Source: Weissella ceti (GTDB lineage Bacteria > Bacillota > Bacilli > Lactobacillales > Lactobacillaceae). Taken from it: DNA of 64,000 nt. Below the pieces are notes generated by a model, which made no database searches, was not told the origin of the DNA, and worked only from the letters and a program-made list of their open reading frames with translations. The stretch covers positions 1,116,001 to 1,180,000 of the forward strand of contig NZ_CP074441.1 of assembly GCF_018394055.1 (NCBI RefSeq), written 5' to 3'. Shown here in pieces: positions 47,293 to 55,967 of this stretch (positions are counted from its first letter, which is position 1; every line of letters starts with the position of its first letter). The translations under genes were made by a program, and so were the position numbers.

Positions 47293-48213
47293 TTACATCG
47301 CTCCCTTCTTGGCAATGGCACGAATAACTGAGTTAAAGAATAGTGACATCAACAATAGGATCAATGCCAAACTCCACAAAGCGTTGTTTTCTAGTGATCC
47401 CATAACTGTGTTACCGATACCTTGTGTCAAAACTGATGTCAAAGTAGCAGCTGGTGATGTTAGGTTGTGTGGCATCAAAGCCGCGTTACCAACCACCATT
47501 TGTACGGCCAAAGCTTCACCGAAGGCACGCGCCATTCCAAAGACCATGGCTGTCAAGATACCTGGTGTTGCACCGCGCAAGATAACCTTGTAAATCATTT
47601 GCCAACGAGTTGCACCAAGCGCCAAGGCTGATTCACGGTAGTGACGTGGCACAGCCTTTAATGTATCAACAGTCATTGATGTGATGGTTGGCAAAATCAT
47701 AACAAACAGAACCATTGCCCCAGACAAGATTCCAAATCCAGATCCACCGAAAGTGTTACGCATGAATGGTACCAAAACTGATAGTCCAATAAATCCATAA
47801 ACAACAGATGGAATACCAACTAGCAATTCAGTAACAGGTCCCAAAATCTTGGCACCCTTCTTTGGTGAGATTTCTGTCATGAACAAAGCAGTCCCAATTG
47901 CAAATGGTGTTGCAATCAAAGCAGCCAGTAGTGTTACCAAGAATGATCCAACGATCATTGGTGCAGCACCAACAAATGGTACGCCATTAGCGTCCTTTTG
48001 TCCTGGGGCCCACTTAGTTCCAGTTAGGAAATCCCAAATGTTAATGTTGTTAGAAAAGAAAGTTGCTAATCCCTTAGAAGCAACGAAGTAAAAGATTGAC
48101 ACAACAACGGCCACAATCAACAACAATGCTGACAATGATACGATGCGTCCAAACTTATCACGACGACTAGCTTTAGATTCCTTTAACAAGGACTCACGAA
48201 TTTCGTCCATCAT
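47293..48213 (-). CDS. pstC: Phosphate ABC transporter permease PstC
   Basis: 306 residues, about six membrane helices. EAA-loop motif YRESALALGATRWQMIYKVILRGATPGILTA and IPSVVYGFIGLSVLVPF are present. Works with PstA, PstB and PstS. Its ATG overlaps the pstS stop by one base, so the genes are coupled. Confidence 0.95.
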   Translation of the reverse strand: MMDEIRESLLKESKASRRDKFGRIVSLSALLLIVAVVVSIFYFVASKGLATFFSNNINIWDFLTGTKWAPGQKDANGVPFVGAAPMIVGSFLVTLLAALIATPFAIGTALFMTEISPKKGAKILGPVTELLVGIPSVVYGFIGLSVLVPFMRNTFGGSGFGILSGAMVLFVMILPTITSMTVDTLKAVPRHYRESALALGATRWQMIYKVILRGATPGILTAMVFGMARAFGEALAVQMVVGNAALMPHNLTSPAATLTSVLTQGIGNTVMGSLENNALWSLALILLLMSLFFNSVIRAIAKKGAM

Positions 48214-49091
48214 TATTCTCCTTTAACTGCGCGTACATTTCCTTCAAGATCACGTTCAACCTTCATATCGTGAATTGAAATGTATCCTAGTTGTGGTACA
48301 AGTGTTTGTTGAATTTCTTTTGAATTCATATGATCAATGAATTTTTGAACAACCGGACGTGGTTGTCCCTTTGTGTAAACGTGTTCGTATGCCCAAATTG
48401 GCCACTTACCAGCTTTTACAGTATCGTCAGATGGCTTAATGCCATTCAACATTGGTACAGAAATTGAATCATCTAAGTAAGCAAAGGCTGCGTATGAGAT
48501 TGCACCAGGTGTTGTTGATACGATTTGACGTGTCATCCCTGATGAATCTTGTTCTTGCGCATCCATAGATTCGCCTTCCTTCAATCCCCACTTCTCAAAC
48601 GTCAAACGCGTTCCAGAACCAGCGACACGGTTTACAACAACAACTGGCAAGTCAGCACCGCCAACTTCACTCCAGTTCTTGATCTTACCTGTAAAGATAT
48701 CGATCAATTGTTGTTGTGTTAGGTTATCAATTTTATTCTCTTTGTTCAGCATAGGTGCGATTCCGACAACTGCGACCTTGTGGTCAACTAGTTGACTGGC
48801 ATCGATTCCGTTCTTTTCTTCCGCAAACACGTCAGAATTCCCTAAATCAACGGCCCCTGATTGTACTTGTGCTAGTCCTGTTCCAGTTCCACCACCTTGG
48901 ACGTTAACAAACGTTCCCAAGTGCTTGTTGGCGAAATCTTCCCCAGCAGCTTCCACAAGCGGTTGTAGCGCGGTTGAACCAACCGCAGTAATGTTCTCGC
49001 CACCATTTTCATCGCGTGTTGCATAGCCCCACGTCAATAGTCCTCCAATGGTCACAAGAATGGCAATAATGATCAACCAACTACGTTTCAT
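48213..49091 (-). CDS. pstS: Phosphate-binding protein PstS, membrane-anchored without lipobox
   Basis: 292 residues. The mature part follows PstS (ITAVGSTALQPLVEAAGEDFA, QGGGTGTGLAQVQSG, VVVVNRVAGSGTRLTFEKWG, SYAAFAYLDDS), including the phosphate-binding Ser/Thr and Arg-Gly loops. The N-terminal signal (MKRSWLIIIAILVTIGGLLTWGYATR) holds no cysteine, and there is none in the whole protein, so it cannot be a lipoprotein and should stay as a signal-anchored protein. First gene of the pst operon. Confidence 0.93.
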   Translation of the reverse strand: MKRSWLIIIAILVTIGGLLTWGYATRDENGGENITAVGSTALQPLVEAAGEDFANKHLGTFVNVQGGGTGTGLAQVQSGAVDLGNSDVFAEEKNGIDASQLVDHKVAVVGIAPMLNKENKIDNLTQQQLIDIFTGKIKNWSEVGGADLPVVVVNRVAGSGTRLTFEKWGLKEGESMDAQEQDSSGMTRQIVSTTPGAISYAAFAYLDDSISVPMLNGIKPSDDTVKAGKWPIWAYEHVYTKGQPRPVVQKFIDHMNSKEIQQTLVPQLGYISIHDMKVERDLEGNVRAVKGE

Positions 49092-49143
49092 AATTGAACG
49101 TCTCCTATCAATTTTTACTACAATAATAATTATCTAAGATATA

Positions 49144-49171
49144 TGTAAAATCGTCATCACAGTTGTGTAAA
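49144..49171 (-). promoter_or_regulatory. Candidate Pho box upstream of pstS
   Basis: Two TTTACA hexamers on the minus strand (49166-49171 and 49144-49149) spaced 22 bp, two helical turns, in the region before the pstS start. Bacillus PhoP binds tandem TTAACA-like hexamers with 11-bp period. Regulation by phosphate is expected from the operon; the site is a candidate. Confidence 0.45.
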
Positions 49172-49208
49172 GATTTCCATTACAAAAGCTAAATATTAAT
49201 GACTCAGC

Positions 49209-49478
49209 TTAGCTAAATGCTGTGGCAATCCCAAGCAACAAGACTGTCACTGCATTCAGTCCAATAATAATTGAATACAGAATACGTTGTCGCTTTGTTA
49301 GGTTTTGCGTTAACAGCAAGACACCAAAGAATACAAAAATCATTAACATCGCAATGACAATTAATAGTTGATTGCGAATCATCAGTTGTGCCAACATCAC
49401 GACAATCAGTGCAACGTTGTACCAAATTGAATTAACAATCGGCACAAGTGCCGTTGCTATCTTCTTTATACCAGACAT
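49209..49478 (-). CDS. Small membrane protein, paralogue of the gene at 49502
   Basis: 89 residues with three predicted membrane helices (about 19-36, 38-55, 66-86). It contains LTKRQRILYSIIIGLN, matching LTKQQRTFYYIILGLY of its neighbour, and both have LAQ followed by F/I-R at the same relative position. A tandem pair; 23 nt separates the two genes. No known domain. It lies between the pst promoter region and ybjQ. Confidence 0.6.
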   Translation of the reverse strand: MSGIKKIATALVPIVNSIWYNVALIVVMLAQLMIRNQLLIVIAMLMIFVFFGVLLLTQNLTKRQRILYSIIIGLNAVTVLLLGIATAFS

Positions 49479-49501
49479 TTCTCTCCCTCAAATCCTGTAG
49501 A

Positions 49502-49768
49502 TTACCCTAACCAAGCTGCTAGTTCTAAGACAATGATCACTAAGTACAAACCTAGGATAATGTAATAGAATGTGCGTTGTTGCTTCGTTAGCTTAACCGT
49601 TAGTAAATTAACAACCACCAACAATAGCACCATTGCCATTGATAAGAAGGTTGTTAATGGTGTTCTAAAAAAGAACTGCGCCAAAATAACAGCACCAAAG
49701 ATAATCAAAAACCAAACCGTTTGAATATACGGTTTTACTGCAAAAGCAAATTTTGTTAATAGCTTCAA
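49502..49768 (-). CDS. Small membrane protein, paralogue of the gene at 49209
   Basis: 88 residues with three predicted helices (about 15-33, 38-57, 66-86). The cytoplasmic turn VKLTKQQRTFYY and the LAQFFFRTPL segment align with the downstream paralogue. First of the pair; 184 nt upstream on the other strand begins ybjQ, so the intergenic space holds divergent promoters. Function unknown. Confidence 0.6.
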   Translation of the reverse strand: MKLLTKFAFAVKPYIQTVWFLIIFGAVILAQFFFRTPLTTFLSMAMVLLLVVVNLLTVKLTKQQRTFYYIILGLYLVIIVLELAAWLG

Positions 49769-49901
49769 AACATATTCCTCAATTTCTAAATGGCAATGTT
49801 ACTAACTAGTATACTATATTTAAGACCACTTTATGGCCACTCAATCACCCGATCAAGGGTTTAATTATGAAAAATTTAAGGTTGTTTTTTGACCTAATTG
49901 A

Positions 49902-49907
49902 TATACT
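49902..49907 (+). promoter_or_regulatory. Candidate -10 element for ybjQ
   Basis: TGA-TATACT on the plus strand reads as an extended -10, about 45 nt before the ybjQ start. The -35 is not clear. Confidence 0.45.
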
Positions 49908-49952
49908 TTCTTTACTTAAAACGCTTATCGTCAAGAAAAAAGGAGTCTTTTT

Positions 49953-50285
49953 ATGCAAGAAATTTTAGTTGTGACGACTGCTGAAGTTGCTAACTTCAAC
50001 ATCGTTCAAACCCATGGTGAAGTCTTTGGACAAACAACCCGCTCACGTAATATCTTCTCTAGCATCGGACAAGCCTTTAAGTCATCTACCATTGGTGGTG
50101 AAATTAAGGGTTACACTAAGCTACAAGACAGCGCTCGTGATGAAGCGATCGAACGTATGCGTCAATCAGCCCTCGAATTAGGGGCAAACGCCATTGTCAT
50201 GTTCCGTTTCGATAGTAATTCTGGTTCTATTGGAGATTCAGTTACAGCGTATGGAACTGCTGTAACGATTGAACCCGTTAACTAA
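49953..50285 (+). CDS. YbjQ family (DUF74) heavy-metal-binding-like protein
   Basis: 110 residues and the only plus-strand protein gene in the window. DUF74 features: VVTTAEVANFNIVQTHGEVFG at the N-terminus, RDEAIERMRQSALELGANAIVMFRFDS in the middle, and TAYGTAVTI at the end. The function of DUF74 is not established (it has been called a putative metal-binding domain on structural grounds). GGAG precedes the ATG by 8 nt. Ends in a terminator shared with the convergent nagD. Confidence 0.88.
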   Translation: MQEILVVTTAEVANFNIVQTHGEVFGQTTRSRNIFSSIGQAFKSSTIGGEIKGYTKLQDSARDEAIERMRQSALELGANAIVMFRFDSNSGSIGDSVTAYGTAVTIEPVN

Positions 50286-50313
50286 TCACTTGTGATTTAA
50301 AATAAAAACATAC

Positions 50314-50354
50314 AAAAAGCCGACCTATTCTGTTTAGAAATAGGTCGGCTTTTT
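50314..50354. terminator. Bidirectional terminator between ybjQ and nagD
   Basis: Stem AAAAAGCCGACCTATT/AATAGGTCGGCTTTTT around an 8-nt loop, with A and U runs on both sides, so it can stop both convergent genes. Confidence 0.9.
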
Positions 50355-50382
50355 AAGTATTCTCTTGCAAAAAATTATGCGT

Positions 50383-51150
50383 TTAGAAAGTCCATTCATC
50401 TAATGCATTCACAACATGCGTTGGTTGAACATCTTTTTGCGCGACTTGTTCTGGTGTTGAAACACCACTATAGACAAGCAATGTATCCATCCCTGAGTTA
50501 ATCCCCGCTAAGATATCAGTTTGGTAGTTATCTCCCACCATCACAACTTGATCCGCAGTTAAACCAGTGCGCTTAAGCGCTTCTTGCATAATAATTGTTT
50601 CCGGCTTTCCAACAATGGTTGGCTCTGTTTGAGTCGCTGTCTTAACAGCGGCTACAATTGTTCCGGCACCCGGCAACAAACCACGTTCATTTGGTAAGTT
50701 GGTATCACCATTTGTGGCAATAAACGCCGCCCCAGCTTGAATTGCCAATGTTGCTTCAGCCAACTTCGCGTAATTAATGTCGCGGTCTAGCCCAACCACA
50801 ACAGCATCAGCTGGTCCTTCGGTCACAATCGTTAAACCTTTGTTTTCTAAAGCAATCTTCAATCCGTGTTCACCAATCATTAGGACACGTTCAAAACCAC
50901 GACTAGCCACATAATCAGCTGTGGCCATCGCACTTGTGTAAACTTCCTCAGGACTTGTCGGAATGTTGTGTTGCTCTGTTAGAAAAGCAGCCACTTCTTC
51001 AGGTGTTTTTGTAGAGTTATTTGTAACAAACAAATGGTCACTGTCAGATGCTTTTAAATTAGCGACAAATGTTTGTGCTGCGGGAAATGATTCCATCCCC
51101 GCATAGATAGTTCCATCAAGATCAATAAAATATGCAGCATACTTTGACAT
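50383..51150 (-). CDS. HAD-superfamily hydrolase, NagD/YutF-type
   Basis: 255 residues. Motif I YFIDLDGTIY (DLDGT), motif II FVTNNSTKT, a C2-type cap, Lys in VGKPE, and motif III VMVGDNYQTDI. NagD/AraL-type sugar or nucleotide phosphatase; the true substrate of YutF is not known. It starts 2 nt after yutD. Last gene of the pepQ-yunD-yutD-nagD unit. Confidence 0.9.
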   Translation of the reverse strand: MSKYAAYFIDLDGTIYAGMESFPAAQTFVANLKASDSDHLFVTNNSTKTPEEVAAFLTEQHNIPTSPEEVYTSAMATADYVASRGFERVLMIGEHGLKIALENKGLTIVTEGPADAVVVGLDRDINYAKLAEATLAIQAGAAFIATNGDTNLPNERGLLPGAGTIVAAVKTATQTEPTIVGKPETIIMQEALKRTGLTADQVVMVGDNYQTDILAGINSGMDTLLVYSGVSTPEQVAQKDVQPTHVVNALDEWTF

Positions 51151-51152
51151 GT

Positions 51153-51770
51153 TTACTTTCCTTTCGTGACATTAGGCTTATCCGTCTTACGATCACGGAC
51201 TTCAAAATGACGCTTCTTACGTGCACCCTTCACCTTAACTTCAGTGTTCTTACCACCCGTTGGTTTCTTATTTTGCACCGGACGTTGCGTTTCTTTGATC
51301 GCAGCACCCTTATCCTTGCTTTTATTTCCAAAGCCAGGACGACGACGTGAACGATGGCGACGCTTAGTTCCTTCACCAGCATCGACTTCTTCAGGCACAT
51401 CATGTGGTTCTAAGTTTTCTAGCACAAAGTATGGTGCCCCAAAGTTCACTTCTTCATACAAGTAATCTTCCAAAGCCGTAATTTGTTGGTTACGCGGAAT
51501 GCCTGTAATCCCTTTATTGTAGAAGCCACGCAAACGTAATTGGTCTGCCGCAATGTCTCCCACAATAAAGTTATACTTTTCCAAAAACTCACTGAAACGA
51601 GCAGCTAACTTAGCATCGTCATACGCTTCGCGATAGTTGACAACTAACTTGTAGCTACGTTCATTAATTTGTAGTTTATCAAAATCATCAGGCGCATGGA
51701 CAATTTGTGTCGCTGCTTGACGTTCAGCAAATTGTGCTTCCGCCAACTCTTTCATTCTTTCACGGTTCAT
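51153..51770 (-). CDS. yutD: YutD family protein with a basic tail
   Basis: 205 residues. YutD domain from INERSYKLVVNYREAYDDAKL to YDYLYEE-like ALEDYLYEEVNFGAPYFVLEN (about 35-120), then a long, very basic, low-complexity tail (about 130-205) rich in Lys/Arg/Gly. The tail suggests nucleic-acid contact, but this is inference. It starts 5 nt after yunD and precedes nagD by 2 nt, the usual yutD-yutF neighbourhood in Firmicutes. Confidence 0.85.
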   Translation of the reverse strand: MNRERMKELAEAQFAERQAATQIVHAPDDFDKLQINERSYKLVVNYREAYDDAKLAARFSEFLEKYNFIVGDIAADQLRLRGFYNKGITGIPRNQQITALEDYLYEEVNFGAPYFVLENLEPHDVPEEVDAGEGTKRRHRSRRRPGFGNKSKDKGAAIKETQRPVQNKKPTGGKNTEVKVKGARKKRHFEVRDRKTDKPNVTKGK

Positions 51771-51775
51771 GTTAA

Positions 51776-53149
51776 TTACTCTTTTTCTGTCTTATTTTTT
51801 AAATAGTTGCCAAAAGTCTCACGTAACACTTGATCGTACATTAACGTATTATCCCCGGCGATTTCCAATGTTGGGAAATACGGAATAAACAAAAAATGAT
51901 CCAAGCTCCCTAAATGGTAGGTATGTGTCAGTTCAATCGGCTCATCATGCACATAATAAGTTCCATTATCTTCTGTGATGCCACTGAAGACAATCGTTCC
52001 AAATTCTTGTCCACGGAATCCCATCCCCTTTTGTCGATGCATACGCAAAAACGGTTGGTTCTTTTTAATCTCTTTAAGTAAACGAATTAAGTCGCTTCCT
52101 AGTAATTCAGTCCGCATCGGATGAATCGCATGGGGCAACATGTCGTGCAAAGTCTTTTTAGTTATCGTTCCAACTGGTAAGTCTGTTAGGAACAAGCCGG
52201 TTGATAACATCGCAATATCAGTATCCGTTGCTGCTTCTAAGGCTTCTAATCCTAAGTCGATAACACGATGATTTCCCGTTAGCCCATTTGAATATACAGT
52301 CGGCATCTCAGTGATGACTTCACGCTTTAAACGTTCGTCACCAGAAATACGGTAGCCATTAATTTCACCCTCATCTTCAAACAGACGTGGCATCTCAGCA
52401 ACTGGATAAACCGTCGCTTCGGCAGTTACACGATCATCTTCGAATTCTAGGGTGACTTCACCAACGTGGTCGCCATGGCGTCCTGCTGCTGCAAGCAATG
52501 TCTTACCTACATATTCACCTTCTGGCAACAAGTGGTGCGTGTGCGCACCTAAAATAACATTGATATCTTCAAACTTAGTCGCAATGTCTCGATCAGTCGG
52601 TAGCCCTAAATGTGATAGTAGCACAATAGCATCATGATTCTCTTTTAACTTCGGAATCCAAGTTGCTAAAGTATCCATGACATCTAGCGGTGCCCACCCG
52701 AGCAATGGTAGCGTACGAATAAATGGCGCGGTCATTGCTAGGACAGCAATCTTTTTTCCGCCACGCGTAACCAATGTTTTACTAGCTTGTGCCCATACTG
52801 GTACTTGTTCTGTTGCCATATCAAGCACATTCGTGATGATAACGGGAAAGTTTGCTTGGTCATATAGATGGTTCAAAGCGTCATGAGTCATCCCCAAGTC
52901 TTCATTATTACCAATTGTCACCGCTGTGTAATCACCTTGGTTTAACAATTGCACATTCGCACGTCCCATTGTGGCATCGGTTAACGGATGTTCACGATCA
53001 AGTGCATCCCCAATGTCAAAGGTATATGACGTCATCCCTGCACGATTCGCATTGCTACGGCTTGCCTTGAGAAAACGGCGAATCCGTGGCCAACGTTCCA
53101 AGTGTGAATGCATATCATTCGTGTGTAATAACTGAACTTTGTCTCCCAT
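51776..53149 (-). CDS. YunD-type bifunctional metallophosphatase / 5'-nucleotidase
   Basis: 457 residues. The metallophosphatase motifs are HTNDMHSHLE (about 9-18), FDIGDALDR, TIGNNEDLG (GNxE) and LGAHTHHLL. A 5'-nucleotidase C-terminal domain follows (about 290-457). No signal peptide, so it is likely cytoplasmic, unlike surface 5'-nucleotidases. It lies between the unknown gene at 53172 and yutD, 5 nt apart. Confidence 0.9.
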   Translation of the reverse strand: MGDKVQLLHTNDMHSHLERWPRIRRFLKASRSNANRAGMTSYTFDIGDALDREHPLTDATMGRANVQLLNQGDYTAVTIGNNEDLGMTHDALNHLYDQANFPVIITNVLDMATEQVPVWAQASKTLVTRGGKKIAVLAMTAPFIRTLPLLGWAPLDVMDTLATWIPKLKENHDAIVLLSHLGLPTDRDIATKFEDINVILGAHTHHLLPEGEYVGKTLLAAAGRHGDHVGEVTLEFEDDRVTAEATVYPVAEMPRLFEDEGEINGYRISGDERLKREVITEMPTVYSNGLTGNHRVIDLGLEALEAATDTDIAMLSTGLFLTDLPVGTITKKTLHDMLPHAIHPMRTELLGSDLIRLLKEIKKNQPFLRMHRQKGMGFRGQEFGTIVFSGITEDNGTYYVHDEPIELTHTYHLGSLDHFLFIPYFPTLEIAGDNTLMYDQVLRETFGNYLKNKTEKE

Positions 53150-53171
53150 TTACATCACCTCACTAACTCAT

Positions 53172-53627
53172 TTAAATCACGTGCCCATGGCCTAAACTTT
53201 GTAGCCAATTTTCAAACTCAGCTAAGTTGTCTGGCTCCGCATTGGCACCCATGTATTGTTGCCAAGCTTCAATCTCATCGTCAAAGAAACGTAGACCCCA
53301 TTCATCAGTTTCCCCAATTTGCAGTTTTTGCATTTCAGGGACCCATTGTGCAGTCAACTCATGCATATGACGTTCAATATTCTTCCATTGAAGTGAGACA
53401 TCTTGCCCCAAATGTGCATAACGACGTAATAATGGATTCTTTCGTAATGTGTCTTCATTGCGTGGCATGAAGTTAATCTCAGCATCTGAAATATCAAAAC
53501 GTGGTGCCTTTAGTTCTTTATTAACTGCGACCACAAAAGCTTCAGAAGCATTCAATTGCTTACCATATACGAAATCAAAACCATTCTTTAAATTCCCATG
53601 ATAAAACTCAAAATACGCTAATGCCAT
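53172..53627 (-). CDS. Unrecognised soluble protein between pepQ and yunD
   Basis: About 151 residues from 53627 (MALAYFEFYHGN), a start one base after the pepQ stop codon with GAGAAG upstream; the frame reaches 53639 but that overlaps pepQ. No signal peptide or membrane helix. Trp- and Asp-rich C-terminal half (DEWGLRFFDDEIEAW). I do not recognise a family. Tight spacing to pepQ and yunD supports co-transcription. Confidence 0.6.
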   Translation of the reverse strand: MALAYFEFYHGNLKNGFDFVYGKQLNASEAFVVAVNKELKAPRFDISDAEINFMPRNEDTLRKNPLLRRYAHLGQDVSLQWKNIERHMHELTAQWVPEMQKLQIGETDEWGLRFFDDEIEAWQQYMGANAEPDNLAEFENWLQSLGHGHVI

Positions 53628-53628
53628 C

Positions 53629-54717
53629 TTACTTCTCAATCACAATCAAATCTGTTGAAATACCAGCAGTTAGGTTTTCGTAGCCATCTTCAGTAACCAA
53701 GATTTCATCTTCGATACGAACCCCACCTTGATCAGTCAAGTAGATACCAGGTTCAATTGTTAGCACCATGTTGGCACGAACAGTATCAGCTTCATCGGCA
53801 CGGGCTGAGATAACTGGTCCTTCGTGGACATCAAGGCCAATTCCGTGTCCAGTTGAGTGACCGTAAGCTTCACCGTAACCAGCAGCCTTAATGATGTCAC
53901 GATCAACAGCATCCAATGTTGCCAGGCCAACACCAGCCTTTGTAGCTTCGATGGCTGCACGTTGTGCTTCTAATACGATTCCGTAAACCTTCTTCATTTC
54001 GTCCGTTGGTTCACCAAAGGCTAGTGTACGTGTAATGTCTGATGTGTAACCATCAACGAAGTACCCAAAGTCAATTGTGACCATATCACCTGCTTCAATC
54101 ACCTTGTCTGAGTAAATACCATGTGGCAAAGCACCACGGTAACCTGACGCAACGATTGTATCGAATGATGTCTTGTCGGCACCATTTTCCTTCATGATGG
54201 CATCCAAACGGTTAGCTACTTGTCGTTCTGTCATCCCAACATGTAGTTCAGGCAACAATTGGTTAAATGACTTTACAGCCACATCCGCTGAACGACGAAT
54301 CTTGGCGATTTCTTCTTGATCCTTCACTTCACGGATCATTTCCAACAAGCTTGGTACAGGTGCAATATCAACACCATCAAAGTTTTCATCCAAGTAATCA
54401 AAGTCACGGAAAGCGATGCTATCTTCGAATCCCAAGTTCTTAATCTTGAAGCGCTTAGCCGCAGCCATCGCTACACCCCAGTAATTACGTGTTACCAACA
54501 TTTCAATACCCTTTTCTGCCAAAGCAGCGCGGTATTCATCTTCGTAACGATCATCAGTAATCAACGCGATGTTGTCAGGTCCTACCAAAACAAGTCCATC
54601 ACCAGTCCCACCTGTAAATCCTGTTAAGTAGTTCATGTTTGTTCCGTCTGTAATAATCAAACCATCTACGTTTAGTGGTTCAAACATTCGGCGAACGTTT
54701 TCTGTACGTGTCATCAT
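53629..54717 (-). CDS. pepQ: Xaa-Pro dipeptidase/aminopeptidase, M24B family
   Basis: 362 residues of pita-bread fold. The five metal ligands are seen in order: TIDFGYFVDGYTSDITRT (two Asp), GHSTGHGIGLDVHEGP (His), LTIEPGIYL (Glu) and GVRIEDEILVTE (Glu). An N-terminal creatinase-like domain spans about 1-125. It removes proline-containing dipeptides or N-terminal residues. Starts the pepQ - unknown - yunD - yutD - nagD operon. Confidence 0.92.
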   Translation of the reverse strand: MMTRTENVRRMFEPLNVDGLIITDGTNMNYLTGFTGGTGDGLVLVGPDNIALITDDRYEDEYRAALAEKGIEMLVTRNYWGVAMAAAKRFKIKNLGFEDSIAFRDFDYLDENFDGVDIAPVPSLLEMIREVKDQEEIAKIRRSADVAVKSFNQLLPELHVGMTERQVANRLDAIMKENGADKTSFDTIVASGYRGALPHGIYSDKVIEAGDMVTIDFGYFVDGYTSDITRTLAFGEPTDEMKKVYGIVLEAQRAAIEATKAGVGLATLDAVDRDIIKAAGYGEAYGHSTGHGIGLDVHEGPVISARADEADTVRANMVLTIEPGIYLTDQGGVRIEDEILVTEDGYENLTAGISTDLIVIEK

Positions 54718-54752
54718 GCTAAATCCTCCGGTCGTTTTTTTCTATTATATAG

Positions 54753-54779
54753 CAAAAAGCACCTCGATGTTAAACGAGG
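54753..54779 (-). terminator. Possible weak terminator after menC
   Basis: A short stem CCTCG/CGAGG (minus strand) around an 8-nt loop with a U-rich 3' side. It lies between menC and pepQ; weaker than the others in this window. Confidence 0.55.
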
Positions 54780-54788
54780 CACCTATCT

Positions 54789-55898
54789 TTATGGCTTTTG
54801 TAACAAGTTATACGTATATTTCGGTCCAATTTGTTGGGCTTCAATTGCTGGCCAATCAAGTTCAATACCAATCCCCGGCCCAGTTGGCACCAATACCTTA
54901 CCACCTTCAAAGATTAAATCTTGTTGCACAATATCGCGTGTAAAGTAACGCGTCTGTTGTGAAATATCAGCTGGATATTGCGGTGTCGGTAACTGACTAG
55001 CTAATGCTGCATCGACGGCACGTCCTAAGCCAGAAGCCAACATCCCACCAATCCAGGCTAGCTTATTCGCTTGAACAATCAAAGTCATTGTTTGTAGTGT
55101 ATGTTGAATTCCGCCTAATTTCCCCTGCTTCAAGGTATAGGCGGGTATGTCTGTTTGTGTTAACCACATTTCAACATCAGCAACGGTATCTAACTGCTCA
55201 TCAAGACTAACCTTTAACGGTGCTAGTTCATTTGCCAACCGATGATAACTGTCTAGTGTAGGTTCAGCGAAAGGTTCTTCAATCAGATTAATCCCTAAGT
55301 CGCGAACACCTTGTAGATAACGATGCGTTAATTCGGTATCTGGCAAACTTGCATTGTAGTCTAATGAAAATAGTTGGTTTGGGTATTTGGTCACAAGCAA
55401 CGCTAATTCATCTAGATTTGCTTGCTGCTGTTTCAACTTAATGCGTTCATAACCAGCCTGGATAGCATCATCAATTTCACTTCGTTCATCAAGGCCTAAT
55501 GCAATCCCCACTGGCGTACTGCTTGTATGCTCACCTAACATATCCGCTAACGATTTATTTTGTTGCTTACCCACTGCATCCCAAACAGCCATTTCTAATC
55601 CAGCACGAGCAAATTGACCATCAATTGGTAACTTCGCCAATAACGAATTGATATCTTCACCCTGCCAATTTTTCAAACTAGGCATTGTATCTGTTAACCA
55701 AGCTAACGCATCGGTTTGATCTTGTGTCGCATATGCATGGTTATCAAATGCTTGAACTTCACCATACCCAATGTATTCGTCATCCAATGTCACAGCAATC
55801 AAAATTAAGGGGCGTGTAGCGGTTGTGTCATTCGCTGTCTTAAAGCCATTCTTCATTGTTAGGGCTAATTGACGATATTCAATTTTAGTAATCTGCAT
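54789..55898 (-). CDS. menC: o-Succinylbenzoate synthase
   Basis: 369 residues of the enolase superfamily. The catalytic Lys pair is in YERIKLKQQ, the metal ligands in FSLDYNAS, LIEEPFAE and VSLDEQL, and the second base Lys in LKQGKLGGI. It dehydrates SHCHC to o-succinylbenzoate in menaquinone synthesis. A GGGAGGG site is 7 nt before the ATG. The terminator hairpin at 55917-55959 is almost directly upstream, leaving no room for a separate promoter; see findings. Confidence 0.95.
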   Translation of the reverse strand: MQITKIEYRQLALTMKNGFKTANDTTATRPLILIAVTLDDEYIGYGEVQAFDNHAYATQDQTDALAWLTDTMPSLKNWQGEDINSLLAKLPIDGQFARAGLEMAVWDAVGKQQNKSLADMLGEHTSSTPVGIALGLDERSEIDDAIQAGYERIKLKQQQANLDELALLVTKYPNQLFSLDYNASLPDTELTHRYLQGVRDLGINLIEEPFAEPTLDSYHRLANELAPLKVSLDEQLDTVADVEMWLTQTDIPAYTLKQGKLGGIQHTLQTMTLIVQANKLAWIGGMLASGLGRAVDAALASQLPTPQYPADISQQTRYFTRDIVQQDLIFEGGKVLVPTGPGIGIELDWPAIEAQQIGPKYTYNLLQKP

Positions 55899-55916
55899 GT
55901 CTACCCTCCCAATGGT

Positions 55917-55959
55917 AATAAAAAACCACCATACACCGATTAGTCGGCATATGGTGGTT
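55917..55959 (-). terminator. Strong hairpin between the tRNA genes and menC
   Basis: AACCACCATATGCCGA pairs with TCGGTGTATGGTGGTT (9 bp perfect plus 4 bp after a bulge), followed by six U residues on the minus strand. It should end the tRNA transcript but lies only about 20 nt before the menC start codon. Confidence 0.85.
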
Positions 55960-55967
55960 AGTCAGAA

